This document shows, piece after piece, positions 1 through 8,502 of a DNA stretch of 64,000 nt. This DNA is from Zhongshania aliphaticivorans. GTDB lineage: Bacteria > Pseudomonadota > Gammaproteobacteria > Pseudomonadales > Spongiibacteraceae. Both the position numbers and the translations under genes were made by a program. The notes beneath the pieces are model-generated. The model was not told the origin of the DNA, did not search any database, and worked only from the letters and a program-made list of their open reading frames with translations. The stretch is taken from assembly GCF_902705855.1 (NCBI RefSeq), contig NZ_CACSIJ010000001.1, forward strand, positions 1 through 64,000, read 5' to 3'. The stretch's first letter is position 1. Every line of letters begins with the position of its first letter.

Positions 1-61
1 GGCTCCTCAGGTTAAAGCCGAAGAGTAAAGCCGCAGCGGGAAGATTATTAGATGGGGTTTA

Positions 62-340
62 TTGAGCGCTTACGAAATAAAGAAGGCGTATGATCGTGCA
101 CAGGCTCCAGATGCGGATACTGCACTTGAAAACAGGTACAAATTACATACCAAAACTCATCTCGCTAAGCAGCTAAAAAAAGCTAAAACTGACTTAGAAA
201 AAGCGAGAAAAGAAAACGACAGAATCCTAACACTTTATACATTTTTATTTCAGCTCGTCTCAGAAAAATTCCCCACTGCGATGAGAGAAGTTGAGGAACG
301 TATTGACGAGAAACTAGCGCTTTCAGAGCACTCTCAATAG
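62..340 (+). CDS. Small charged coiled-coil protein, unknown function
   Basis: A 92-residue ORF with a TTG start; the frame is open a further 11 codons upstream but offers no ATG. The middle (about residues 25-60) is rich in Lys, Glu, Asp and Leu and should form a helix or coiled coil; the C-terminus is acidic. There is no signal peptide or membrane segment. I do not recognise the family. Small helical proteins of this kind occur next to tyrosine recombinases in some mobile elements, but the upstream gene lies outside the window, so that role is a guess. It is convergent with the dUTPase-like gene at 443-1186. Confidence 0.5.
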   Translation: MSAYEIKKAYDRAQAPDADTALENRYKLHTKTHLAKQLKKAKTDLEKARKENDRILTLYTFLFQLVSEKFPTAMREVEERIDEKLALSEHSQ

Positions 341-442
341 TGGCAACCAACCTAACCTAATCAACCGCTGCGGGCGACTAATCAGGATCGGCGGAATTCT
401 CAATTGTAGATGCTACTCTTTGGAAAGCGCCTCTCAATCTAA

Positions 443-1186
443 CTAAGCGCGCGCGGCCTCTGGGTAGGCAGCCTCCAATGCCGAGTATAGCATATTGGCA
501 TTTAGACCTAATTCAGGATTAGCTTGGATTAGATCATGCATTACTTCGTTATCCTCTCTACCGTCCCATATCTTGATGTATGTTCCGTCCTTATAGCCAT
601 GTCGTTGTCTAAAAATATTAAGTTGAAGCTTCGACAGAAAGAATTGAAAGAACTCATCAGTCGTTCTTCCACAGAATTCAGCAAGAGCGATCAGTAGCCC
701 CATAATTTCTTCACACTGTTGAGCATTGAGGCTGTCTTTACCAGTAGACTTGTGGATAATTTCCTTGGCGTAGACGTGGGTTTTCGCTATTCTGACGTCT
801 TGGTTTTGTATTGGACTGGTTTGGTGGCGTTCAACCGCCTTGGCGAGATAGGTAGCAGGAATTTCGCTTTCAATGACTCTAGATAGCAAAAAATGATAAA
901 TGTCAGTCAGCTCGATAAAAGCCTGACTCCAGTCGGGAGATTGTTTCTTCCACCACTTGAATGAAACATGCTCACAGAATTCTGCCATTTCGACCGTTAT
1001 CGCGAGCTCCCAGTCGCGCTTTTTTTTCACCCAATCTAGGTCAATAACTTTATTTATGGCATCCTGAGACTCCATGCAATCTAGCACGAGCTGGATGAGA
1101 GTGCTTTTCACAGGTTCAGTGCTATTCAAGTTCAATTTTCTCTGACTCCGGTTGTTTGAAATTGGTGGTCGCAGAGAGCTAGTCAA
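443..1186 (-). CDS. Dimeric (all-alpha) dUTPase-like NTP pyrophosphatase
   Basis: Expected to hydrolyse dUTP (or dUDP) to dUMP in the cytoplasm. The signature of the all-alpha dUTPase_2/MazG superfamily is visible: an acidic helix ELAITVEMAEFCEH followed by FKWWKK (residues about 60-82), then the second helix with ELTDIYHFLL carrying further metal ligands, and near the C-terminus GTYIKIWDGREDNEVM, the nucleotide-contacting segment of this family. The longest frame starts with TTG at 1186. A GTG at 1111 would still keep the core and neither has a convincing Shine-Dalgarno, so the start is uncertain. It lies downstream of the defence operon on the same strand but after a 195-bp gap. Whether it limits dUTP for uracil-DNA phages or is a cargo gene cannot be decided from sequence. 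Confidence 0.75.
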   Translation of the reverse strand: MTSSLRPPISNNRSQRKLNLNSTEPVKSTLIQLVLDCMESQDAINKVIDLDWVKKKRDWELAITVEMAEFCEHVSFKWWKKQSPDWSQAFIELTDIYHFLLSRVIESEIPATYLAKAVERHQTSPIQNQDVRIAKTHVYAKEIIHKSTGKDSLNAQQCEEIMGLLIALAEFCGRTTDEFFQFFLSKLQLNIFRQRHGYKDGTYIKIWDGREDNEVMHDLIQANPELGLNANMLYSALEAAYPEAARA

Positions 1187-1245
1187 TTCGACACACTGCG
1201 TTACTATGAGGGGTCGTTTATCTAGCTGCTTTCGTCATTCATCTG

Positions 1246-1287
1246 CGTATTAACTTTTCATGTAATATATTCCCATAAGTTAATACG
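1246..1287. promoter_or_regulatory. 11-bp inverted repeat upstream of the dUTPase-like gene
   Basis: The arms CGTATTAACTT (1246-1256) and AAGTTAATACG (1277-1287) are perfect complements separated by an AT-rich 20-nt spacer. The repeat lies in the 195-bp gap (1187-1381) between the HNH gene and the dUTPase-like gene. No T-run follows it in either direction, so an operator or cruciform is more likely than a terminator. The rest of the gap is AT-rich and shows nothing else I can name. Confidence 0.35.
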
Positions 1288-1381
1288 ATAAGCAAAATGC
1301 TATAAGATATTGATTCACTAATAAATATAACGATTGACCTTGGAGAAATTTTAAATACAAATCTACACCTCGGCATCCCTA

Positions 1382-2140
1382 CTATTCTATATGCCGTAAA
1401 CGAGCACGGTGCGATTGTAAGTAGATTTCGTGTCGTTCAGTAATCCAGCGTAATTGTAGTTTATCGTTTAAGCCCAAACTCTCCCGATCGAGTTCCGAGA
1501 TCACACTAGAAATGACAATAACTCCCGCGCGATCAAAGCTGATCAGAAAGCGATCAAATAATACATCTAGATTCGCAGTAAGCAGTACTCCATTGAAGAC
1601 ATCAAGGCGCTGCGCGTCTGATTGACATTCCGCCCAGGGTAGCGAGTGACTTGCGCGCAAAATATCTGGCATTGCAACGCCCGTAACTGCACAAGCCTCC
1701 CCCCAATAATCGAGCATAGCTTTACGATAAATATCCTGCCCAACACGCTGCCGAACTAAGCGCTCTACTTCGGTGTTCTTAATTTCATCAGGAAACTTCT
1801 TCAGTTCTGTCAAGAGCGCAAACTCAAAATCATTCTCGGCCTGCCTCGGTAATGAGTGCGCCAATGCAGCGGCACGACTGAAAACGACAGAGAGCTGGTC
1901 AATAGCGCTGCAGACAATCATTTGATCTGTCATTGCGAAATCCCGGCGTAATTCACTGATCAAATCGGGTTTTGCGTTGACGAACTGAGTCTGGTACTTC
2001 GAATGCACCACCATCACTTGAGCTTGCAGCGGATGCCTCGCAGAACCCAGCGTCAAAGCAGTGCTGGTTTCAGCCACGGTGTATTCGAAACCGAAATCAT
2101 GTCCGGACTTTTCAATCAGCGTTCGCGTCAAAGCGTCCAT
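1382..2140 (-). CDS. HNH endonuclease (HNH_2 type)
   Basis: A 252-residue protein whose C-terminal half carries an HNH_2 nuclease: CAVTG, then LRASHSLPW (first catalytic His), RLDVFNGVLLTANLDVLFDR and FLISFD, in the order and spacing of that family. The N-terminal half has no motif I recognise. The frame extends upstream to 2248, but the ATG at 2140 lies 4 nt after the stop of the helicase gene, with a GGGG stretch about 12 nt upstream, so I take it as the start; upstream starts would overlap the helicase by about 100 bp. It is the last gene of the tightly packed defence operon and is probably a DNA-cleaving effector. HNH nucleases partner ATPases or helicases in several anti-phage systems, for example Septu; assignment here is by analogy. 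Confidence 0.8.
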   Translation of the reverse strand: MDALTRTLIEKSGHDFGFEYTVAETSTALTLGSARHPLQAQVMVVHSKYQTQFVNAKPDLISELRRDFAMTDQMIVCSAIDQLSVVFSRAAALAHSLPRQAENDFEFALLTELKKFPDEIKNTEVERLVRQRVGQDIYRKAMLDYWGEACAVTGVAMPDILRASHSLPWAECQSDAQRLDVFNGVLLTANLDVLFDRFLISFDRAGVIVISSVISELDRESLGLNDKLQLRWITERHEIYLQSHRARLRHIE

Positions 2141-2144
2141 GGAG

Positions 2145-4817
2145 TTATTCGCCCCATACTGAATCGAAAAGCCGCCGAGTCGATTCGAGCTTTCCCGGTA
2201 GACTTTCATGACATACCAACCCCAAATAAGTCGCGGCGCGCGTCGCACCTACATAAAGGTAGCGATCAAATAGCTCTGGCTGTTCCTTAGCTAAGCTGTC
2301 GATTCCGGAAAAAAAAACCGCTTCGAATTCAAGACCTTTAATATGCTGAATATCAAACACCCGCACGTCAGTACCCTCACCCAGGGCTTTACCCTCTTCG
2401 CAGGCAACTGCGCTGAGGCTTATGTCCTCCAGGTAGCGTGAAAGCCGCTCGGCAGTTGGCTTAACCTCACTCTCAGAGTTCACCAGTACTGCAATAGTTG
2501 GCAACTGTTGCACAGAGCGCTCTACCTCTTTGATGCGCTCAGCAATCCAACGGATGCCACTATCGTCGCTTGCGCCTTCAAACAAAACAGGGTTAACACC
2601 CTCGTGGGTACTTTCATCTGGTACTTGGCCAAGAGCACTCAAATCTCCACCCTGTAACCGCAGCAGTTCTGCCGCAAATGCATTCAGCTTTCGACTCTGG
2701 CGGTAAACAAGCTGCACTGTTCTGATTGAGATAGAAGGCAAAATCCATTTCAGCTGATCCCTTTGTCGAATGCCCGTTGTCGTAATACGCTGATTAAAAT
2801 CCCCGCAAGCAAAGAATGACTGGCTCTCCAAACTTGTCAGGCTCGCCATACAGGCAAGTTCCAACATCGAAAAATCAGTGGCTTCGTCGACCATGACCTG
2901 ATTTCGAAACAGCTCAGCAATGTTAACCAGATAGTTGAACCGGGCTTCCTCAGATGATTTGGCCACGAAGCTTTGAGATAACAACTGTCGCGTATTTTTC
3001 AGCATCGACAGAACAATTAAATCCAGTTCAGTACCCGTTAGCTGAGTAGTATTAGTTGCCTCACTTGCATAAAAGTCAGCAACCTGTGATTTATCTTTAC
3101 GAAACTTCTGGTAGCTGGTCGGAATATCCGTTACCAGGCGTCTTTGACTATTGATAAAGCGCCGCAAGCCGTTCTGGAAGCTGATATGCCGACCAATTTC
3201 AATCAACACTTCATTACTTGGTATCGCTTCCCCCAGAAACTGTACAACAGCTGCAGAGCGCGACGTTTTTGACAGGCTGCGCTTTAAATATCGGGTTCTC
3301 GCCAGAGCTTTGATCGCCGATAAATAGGCGTCCCTACCTACCAGTATTGCGCTGTGGCTCGGTGAGGTTGATTCTTCCTGTTCATCGCTATCGAATTGCT
3401 CTTCGTCATCCGGCTCATTGTCCTGCTGTAGAGTCTCCAAGAGCTTCGCCAGTTGTTGGAATACCTCTTTATCACTGTTGTACAGGCGATTGCGCTCTTT
3501 TTTCAACAAATCGTCTGCAATCGCCTTGGTATCAACCAACGCTTGTTTTACTACGTTTTCTGCGCCGTCCAAGGCACGATAAACTTCGATCAGAGGACTG
3601 TATTTCAACGTATCGGACATGGCTTGAAGAGACTGCAAAACACCCTGCCCGCCAGTAGGTGCCGCAGCTGAAACAATAGCGAGGCCATCCTGCAACTGCT
3701 GGCGCAGCCGAGCTTCATGAAACTCTTGAAAGGTCTCATACCAGGTACTGGCATCTTGTACCACTGCCGAGCTGACGAACAGTTGGTCGCTTTTCAGTGT
3801 GAACCGGCCACCGTTAGCGCTGCGTAAAATCCCCAGCGTATTACGGGCAATATCATTGCGGAAGCTAACCCAGGTGCGTATGTGCGTATCGGATGCGGGC
3901 ACCTGTTCTCGATTAAAGGCTTCCTTCAGATAATGCTTCAGGAGCTCTGAAGGGGTAAACATGAGCCAGTTTGTCTGGTGCGGGCGCTGAGCGTTCGACG
4001 CTCCGACTAGGCGACGCTCATCGACATCAAGGCTATCCACATCCAGTTTTTGCCCCAGGCGCTTAATCAGCGTGGTAGTTTTACCGGTACCGGGCGGCCC
4101 GAGAATCATCAATTGGCTATCCAGCGGCAACCGGAATATTTCACCTTGAAACTGATCGAGAATCGGCTGGTCGCGCAAACCCATGGCTGTACGCACCTCA
4201 TGACTGATACCTGCCACAACACCGCTTTGTGCTTCAGCCTGCTCCAGCAGGCGATCCAGCTCATCTGCCTCGTCGATCCCTTCTGCCTGTAACAGGGCGC
4301 GCAACGATTCAATAGACCAGGTGCCACGATCATAGTGACGATACTGGGTTTGATTTGAATCCCAACCCTCGGCATCTTTGTCGGGTTGAAAATTGGTTTT
4401 CTCGATAACCCAATAGCATTTTTTCTTGCCTGCTATTTCAAGGCTGGATTCTTCACCGGGTGGTAGTTCAGCGAAGCGCCCTAATGGGGAGCGGTAGCTG
4501 GCAAACTCCTTGCCGGAAGACAACGGCAGATTGCCGGTGCGAGCGATGTAGAGGGTACGCTGATTTTGATCATCATCTTCTAGTACCAGTCGGACGATAG
4601 CCGGCTCTTGGCACAATTTCTCTAACACATCACGCTGACCGCGTTGGATGACGTCTAAATTTTGGTAGGATTTGCTTCCGGTCAGGGTATTGCCAGTGGC
4701 AAAACTGTCAGTGGCTGCCGCTTGACCCTCACTGAGTTTGCTACTGGCAGTGCTAGCAATTTCAGCAAAGGTATCCAGCGTTTCTTCGGCCAGCGATGAA
4801 AAGTCTATATCTTGCAT
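2145..4817 (-). CDS. UvrD/Rep-like superfamily 1 helicase
   Basis: An 890-residue SF1A-type helicase. Motifs run in order: Walker A GPPGTGKTTT (residues about 240-249), Walker B VMVDEATDF (about 641-649), motif III CGDFNQRI, motif IV VYRQS, motif V HIKGLEFEAVFF and motif VI YLYVGATRA, the UvrD_C_2 pattern. About 240 residues precede Walker A and probably form an accessory domain; a strongly acidic linker (DDEEQFDSDEQEES, about 470-485) interrupts the motor. ATG at 4817 is preferred over the adjacent TTG. The gene follows the PRTase-like gene by 53 bp and runs straight into the HNH gene. UvrD-like helicases pair with nucleases in systems such as Gabija, so a helicase-HNH effector module is plausible. 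Confidence 0.85.
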   Translation of the reverse strand: MQDIDFSSLAEETLDTFAEIASTASSKLSEGQAAATDSFATGNTLTGSKSYQNLDVIQRGQRDVLEKLCQEPAIVRLVLEDDDQNQRTLYIARTGNLPLSSGKEFASYRSPLGRFAELPPGEESSLEIAGKKKCYWVIEKTNFQPDKDAEGWDSNQTQYRHYDRGTWSIESLRALLQAEGIDEADELDRLLEQAEAQSGVVAGISHEVRTAMGLRDQPILDQFQGEIFRLPLDSQLMILGPPGTGKTTTLIKRLGQKLDVDSLDVDERRLVGASNAQRPHQTNWLMFTPSELLKHYLKEAFNREQVPASDTHIRTWVSFRNDIARNTLGILRSANGGRFTLKSDQLFVSSAVVQDASTWYETFQEFHEARLRQQLQDGLAIVSAAAPTGGQGVLQSLQAMSDTLKYSPLIEVYRALDGAENVVKQALVDTKAIADDLLKKERNRLYNSDKEVFQQLAKLLETLQQDNEPDDEEQFDSDEQEESTSPSHSAILVGRDAYLSAIKALARTRYLKRSLSKTSRSAAVVQFLGEAIPSNEVLIEIGRHISFQNGLRRFINSQRRLVTDIPTSYQKFRKDKSQVADFYASEATNTTQLTGTELDLIVLSMLKNTRQLLSQSFVAKSSEEARFNYLVNIAELFRNQVMVDEATDFSMLELACMASLTSLESQSFFACGDFNQRITTTGIRQRDQLKWILPSISIRTVQLVYRQSRKLNAFAAELLRLQGGDLSALGQVPDESTHEGVNPVLFEGASDDSGIRWIAERIKEVERSVQQLPTIAVLVNSESEVKPTAERLSRYLEDISLSAVACEEGKALGEGTDVRVFDIQHIKGLEFEAVFFSGIDSLAKEQPELFDRYLYVGATRAATYLGLVCHESLPGKLESTRRLFDSVWGE

Positions 4818-4873
4818 CAAAATCGTCCCCCAATGTCCACCCTGCGCCTATCACTGACTTACCGAATGGAGCC

Positions 4874-7051
4874 TCATGCAATTTTTACCGACAGTCGATC
4901 CAGAAAAAACTTAATGTCTTCAGCCATATCATCAGTGCGGCACTGCGAGAGCTCGTTTATGTGCTCATCCAGTAACTGCAATCGCCCTGACCATAGCGCC
5001 ATCAAGAACTCCAGAGCGGCTTCGCCTTGTTCGTCATCCCAGTTGCGAATCACAGACATGCAGACATCCGCCATTTGGCGACTGAAGACAGGGTCTACTC
5101 GGTAATCCAGTTCCACAGGATGTGCAGCCCGCAAAAGAGATGCTTGAATAACACCGTCATTGTAACGGTCGAAATTGGCAGGGCTAATCAGCGTCGTATG
5201 ATAGGCCGTGGCGAGACCGCCATTTTCACTCTTGGTGCGCAAGTCATGTAGAACACACTGAATTGTCCAATATACATCTGCCTGCGTTGTCTGACTTAGA
5301 CGCGCATCATCAAAACCAAGATCTGACCAAAAGGCAAAAGTACGACGCAACTTTAACGGATCGCCTTGAGCGTCACGCAGAAAAAGCTCATCTGAATCAA
5401 GAGAATCCGCGATAACACCTTTCCGTCGCGACTCAAGCGAGGCCGGCAAGGAAGCATATGTATCACCCAACGGATCATCCTCACTGGCAGATGTCAGTAT
5501 CTTACGTTCCCTGTCCCATGCCGTTTCACTGTGTTCCTTAATACGTGGAACGGAGCATGTATTCAGGATGACTAACTCATGCCCACCCTGGCTCAAATCC
5601 TTCTCTAACTGTACCTTTGCTTCGTGACTCGGCAACTTGGAAAAACCAACAAAATAAATAATCGTCGAAGAAGAGTGAATACAACGCAGCTTCCTAGCAA
5701 CAGCCAGCAAACTTCTGCCAGAGGTAATGGCGCCAGCAATTACCATGACGGAGCCTGTATCAGTTAAGTCAGTTTGACTCAGGCTAGACGCTGCTATGAA
5801 CGTAGGGCCTTCTGGCTCACTTCCAATATACGGCTTGATGGCATCGCACAAAGCTTGCGATCCAGTGTCATCAAGTGTAATGACGGTTTTCAAATCTCGG
5901 GAAATATATCGCTTGGCCACTTTGTCCAAGTTTTCTACGAAGGTTACTGATTTACTCGCAATAACTGCTTCAACGTCTATATAAAAATGCTCTTTTGCTC
6001 CATCTCCGGTGGAACCAAGCCGGTTCCACTGCAACACTCGCAAAGCAGCAAATTGCCCGAAGAAGTTCTCCCGCCTGCTAGAAAAATCTCGCTTCTTGAT
6101 AACCAGCAACTCATGTTTCGGGTTTTCTGGTAGAAACTGGTCGCCCGCAATACGAATTGGCTTGGATCCACGCTTACAGAACTCACAATGCGAGGATTTG
6201 GTGGAGATCAGCCCCTCTTCAATGGCGTTAGAAACATCAAAAACACCTATTTGCTCTGGAGGAAGATTAATATGAAAGAGAGTGACAATCTGGTTGTTTG
6301 GAAGATTAGTTTCACCTAGCAGGCTGGCTGTCAGTGACCCACTGGTGGTCGCTGAAATCAATACCAAGCTGGAGCTATCCTCTACAAAATCATAGGGATG
6401 ATTTAGCGCTGCGTAAGACTCAAAACTCTCAATGGCTGGAGGACCAAAAGTAAAATCAGAATACAGCCGGATAGCGATGCTGACCAGAAAGGCGATCGAT
6501 GAGGTGTCAACGTATATGCGCTTTAATTCTGACTTGAAATAGGGAAGCAGTGAAATGGCAAGGAAGGCCACCTCGCCACTGGAAACCAGAAGATTGGAAG
6601 CGCGTATAAACTTATCGCAATGGGCCCCCGAAGGTTTTACAAAATGATAGGCAGTATTAGAAACAATCAGCCCGTTATGCTTTTTGAACAGCGCTAGCAT
6701 TCCACTCTGGAGAATGCTCGCTGAAAGCTCGTCCTTAACAACTTGTCCATCACAGTAGTTGAAAAATCCCGACGAACTACTGACTAAGCAACGCAATCGT
6801 TCATCTATCTCACCCACATAAGACCCGAACTCCGAGATGAAGGCTGCATCATCACGGCAGCCCTGCCTCGTATATCCATCTTGAGAGGTGGTAATGAGAT
6901 AGACATTCTTAGGTACCAAATTCTCTGTCACATCATGCTTCAAAGTCCTTGAAATTGCATCAAGACTAACTTTGGTTTCAGTGAAAATAGCCAGGCTCTT
7001 TCGCTGTTGATCATCCGGTTCGACAAATCGGAAGGCAAAACAATGACTCAC
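4874..7051 (-). CDS. Protein with two degenerate phosphoribosyltransferase-like domains
   Basis: A 725-residue cytoplasmic protein. Two segments look like type I PRTase folds. The first (about 135-245) has KPSGAHCDKFI and a conserved-strand turn LVLISATTSGSL; the second (about 380-520) has VMVIAGAITSGRSL. Both match the PRPP-loop pattern (four hydrophobics, then DD-x-x-TSG-T-L), but the acidic pair is replaced by Ser-Ala and Ala-Gly, so ordinary transferase chemistry is doubtful. Between them lies a CEFC dyad (about 289-292) that may bind metal. The C-terminal 200 residues are helical without motifs. The GTG start overlaps the stop of the GHKL gene as GTGA, so the two are translationally coupled and probably form a complex. 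I cannot assign a function: a nucleotide sensor or scaffold is the likely alternative to an enzyme. Confidence 0.6.
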   Translation of the reverse strand: MSHCFAFRFVEPDDQQRKSLAIFTETKVSLDAISRTLKHDVTENLVPKNVYLITTSQDGYTRQGCRDDAAFISEFGSYVGEIDERLRCLVSSSSGFFNYCDGQVVKDELSASILQSGMLALFKKHNGLIVSNTAYHFVKPSGAHCDKFIRASNLLVSSGEVAFLAISLLPYFKSELKRIYVDTSSIAFLVSIAIRLYSDFTFGPPAIESFESYAALNHPYDFVEDSSSLVLISATTSGSLTASLLGETNLPNNQIVTLFHINLPPEQIGVFDVSNAIEEGLISTKSSHCEFCKRGSKPIRIAGDQFLPENPKHELLVIKKRDFSSRRENFFGQFAALRVLQWNRLGSTGDGAKEHFYIDVEAVIASKSVTFVENLDKVAKRYISRDLKTVITLDDTGSQALCDAIKPYIGSEPEGPTFIAASSLSQTDLTDTGSVMVIAGAITSGRSLLAVARKLRCIHSSSTIIYFVGFSKLPSHEAKVQLEKDLSQGGHELVILNTCSVPRIKEHSETAWDRERKILTSASEDDPLGDTYASLPASLESRRKGVIADSLDSDELFLRDAQGDPLKLRRTFAFWSDLGFDDARLSQTTQADVYWTIQCVLHDLRTKSENGGLATAYHTTLISPANFDRYNDGVIQASLLRAAHPVELDYRVDPVFSRQMADVCMSVIRNWDDEQGEAALEFLMALWSGRLQLLDEHINELSQCRTDDMAEDIKFFLDRLSVKIA

Positions 7052-8232
7052 GACTTTGCCTCCAGTGGTATCAGCACCGTAATTGATACGCCAGCGCAGG
7101 GAGCCATTTCCGTAATGCCACCTTCAGCAGGGTTTCCGCTAAGCCAATCGTAAAACCCGCACTCATCATTCGATTGATACGGGGAGTCCATAAAGTTTCT
7201 GTACAGTGCCAGCCGACCACTTCGAATTCTGATAAAGCCGCCTAGCTTAGTGAGCCTGTCCATAACTACCGGCAGGCCGTTACCTTTGTTATCAAGCTGA
7301 GTGGATGTTTGGCGAAACCGGAAGCACTTCTTGAATATTTGATATTCTTCATCAACAGTCAGGCCGGAGGATAAATTCTGTTCTCGGTGGTCTGCCTGCC
7401 AGCGCCCACAAAAACCAAGCCCGGAATCCACAATGCCCAGCTCAACAAAGCGTTTGTTACCCTGCATGCCGTGGGCTTCTGCTGACTTCAGATACTGGTG
7501 CAATGCTGGCTGCTTTGCGGTGACGTTGGCGCTGCCTTCCTGGCTTAGATTAACGCCCTGCGTATAGAGAATACGAACTCCTGGTCGCAGCCAATCGGTG
7601 CGCGATACACCTCTACTGCCGTGCTCGTGGGTATTTAGGAACAGTTCGAAAAAAATGCGTCCAACCCATTCTAACGCATCTCCAGAAAGTGGCTTTGCGC
7701 CCCCGGAAACCCCCATCGATTTATCAACCATGGCTTTAATAATGGCCTTGATCTGGTCTGGCTGTCTGGGCTCAGCATTGCTGCCTGGCCTTTCAATATA
7801 AAAATTACGATCGAAAGCTTTAGAGCTGTGATCTACAAAAGCCAACCAACAAAGGCCACCACGTTGTTGGCCATAAGAACTTTTTCCTTGCTGCTCTATT
7901 ACATGTTTTGCTCGCAGATTTACATCGCGCCGCAAATCTTTATCGGGTTTTTCAGTCATGGCAATCGAAGTAGCACACATTGCAGCCGCGAATTTATGTG
8001 GCCTTTCATTGATGTCGGCCAACACATCGCGCGAAGCACTCGGTCGCAGCAATACTTCCCTTAGCGCGGAATTTCTCACCCAGGTATTGGCAGCCTGAAT
8101 GGCACTTGCGAGGCCGCCAAATGCTGGAGCGGATGTGTCTACCGGCAATTGCAGCTGTTGATCTGGATCATTCCGCAATTGAGCGATAAATTGTTCACAT
8201 GCTTCGATAGTAATTGTTTTGGGAAAATTCAT
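7048..8232 (-). CDS. GHKL-type (Hsp90/histidine-kinase fold) ATPase
   Basis: A 394-residue protein with the Bergerat ATP-binding motifs: N box FFELFLNTHEHG (194-205), G1 box VDSGLGF (268-274) and G2 box NKGNGLPVV (315-323), followed by GGFIRIRSG. There is no HisKA dimerisation helix with a phospho-acceptor His, no membrane segment and no receiver domain, so it is not a normal sensor kinase. The first 65 residues may be a small STAS-like strand-helix domain. GHKL ATPases of this stand-alone kind (MORC-like, STAND-alone) occur in bacterial conflict systems. The ATG shares its A with the stop of an 18-codon ORF upstream (TAATG), with GAGGGG about 10 nt before it. It overlaps the PRTase-like gene by 4 nt, implying joint function. 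Confidence 0.75.
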   Translation of the reverse strand: MNFPKTITIEACEQFIAQLRNDPDQQLQLPVDTSAPAFGGLASAIQAANTWVRNSALREVLLRPSASRDVLADINERPHKFAAAMCATSIAMTEKPDKDLRRDVNLRAKHVIEQQGKSSYGQQRGGLCWLAFVDHSSKAFDRNFYIERPGSNAEPRQPDQIKAIIKAMVDKSMGVSGGAKPLSGDALEWVGRIFFELFLNTHEHGSRGVSRTDWLRPGVRILYTQGVNLSQEGSANVTAKQPALHQYLKSAEAHGMQGNKRFVELGIVDSGLGFCGRWQADHREQNLSSGLTVDEEYQIFKKCFRFRQTSTQLDNKGNGLPVVMDRLTKLGGFIRIRSGRLALYRNFMDSPYQSNDECGFYDWLSGNPAEGGITEMAPCAGVSITVLIPLEAKS

Positions 8233-8288
8233 TAATATGATCCCCTCGATATGAATCCATCGACAAAATTTTCTAAACTGGAAGCCAT
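8232..8288 (-). CDS. Possible 18-residue coupling ORF
   Basis: An 18-codon ORF beginning with an ATG that overlaps the stop of the preceding small gene (TGATG) and ending in TAA whose last A starts the GHKL gene (TAATG). The peptide begins MASSLENFVDG and ends SRGSY. Double start-stop overlap suggests translational coupling between neighbours. Alternatively it is the C-terminus of the preceding small protein, displaced by one base through a frameshift or sequencing error; joining the two would give a protein of roughly 80 residues. No further evidence supports an independent product. Confidence 0.3.
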   Translation of the reverse strand: MASSLENFVDGFISRGSY

Positions 8289-8482
8289 CACAAATCCCGC
8301 CTCAATAAGCGTTCACTGGCTGGTGAACCAAATGATGTCATTATCGACCACAGTTTTTTAACCAAGGTTTCTGGTGGACGAGTCAAGGCTTCATCGCCGC
8401 ACGGAATATCCTCGCCGCCTAGCCAAGAGAGGCGGGAGGTGTAGGGGACGCGAGAAAAGTCAGTCATAGGTAAATTCGGCAC
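8288..8482 (-). CDS. Small protein, possible middle component of the ABC-3C-like pair
   Basis: A 64-residue ORF from a GTG at 8482, or 59 residues from the ATG at 8467; neither start has a strong ribosome site. It contains SRLSWLGGEDIPC and PPETLVKKLWSIM and has a basic C-terminus. It sits 20 nt downstream of the SMC-like ATPase gene. Three-component ABC conflict systems encode a small 'middle component' in just this place, and some of those are under 100 residues; position and size fit, but I cannot confirm homology. A possible frameshift near its end is noted for the overlapping 18-codon ORF. Confidence 0.4.
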   Translation of the reverse strand: MPNLPMTDFSRVPYTSRLSWLGGEDIPCGDEALTRPPETLVKKLWSIMTSFGSPASERLLRRDL

Positions 8483-8502
8483 TCATTGAATATGTCAAAG
8501 GG

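Noticed and set aside
2003-2290. A plus-strand frame beginning with a His run over the HNH/helicase junction
   Set aside because: It is antisense to two genes with clear motifs; the His codons are the reverse of the ATG/GTG codons of the HNH gene.
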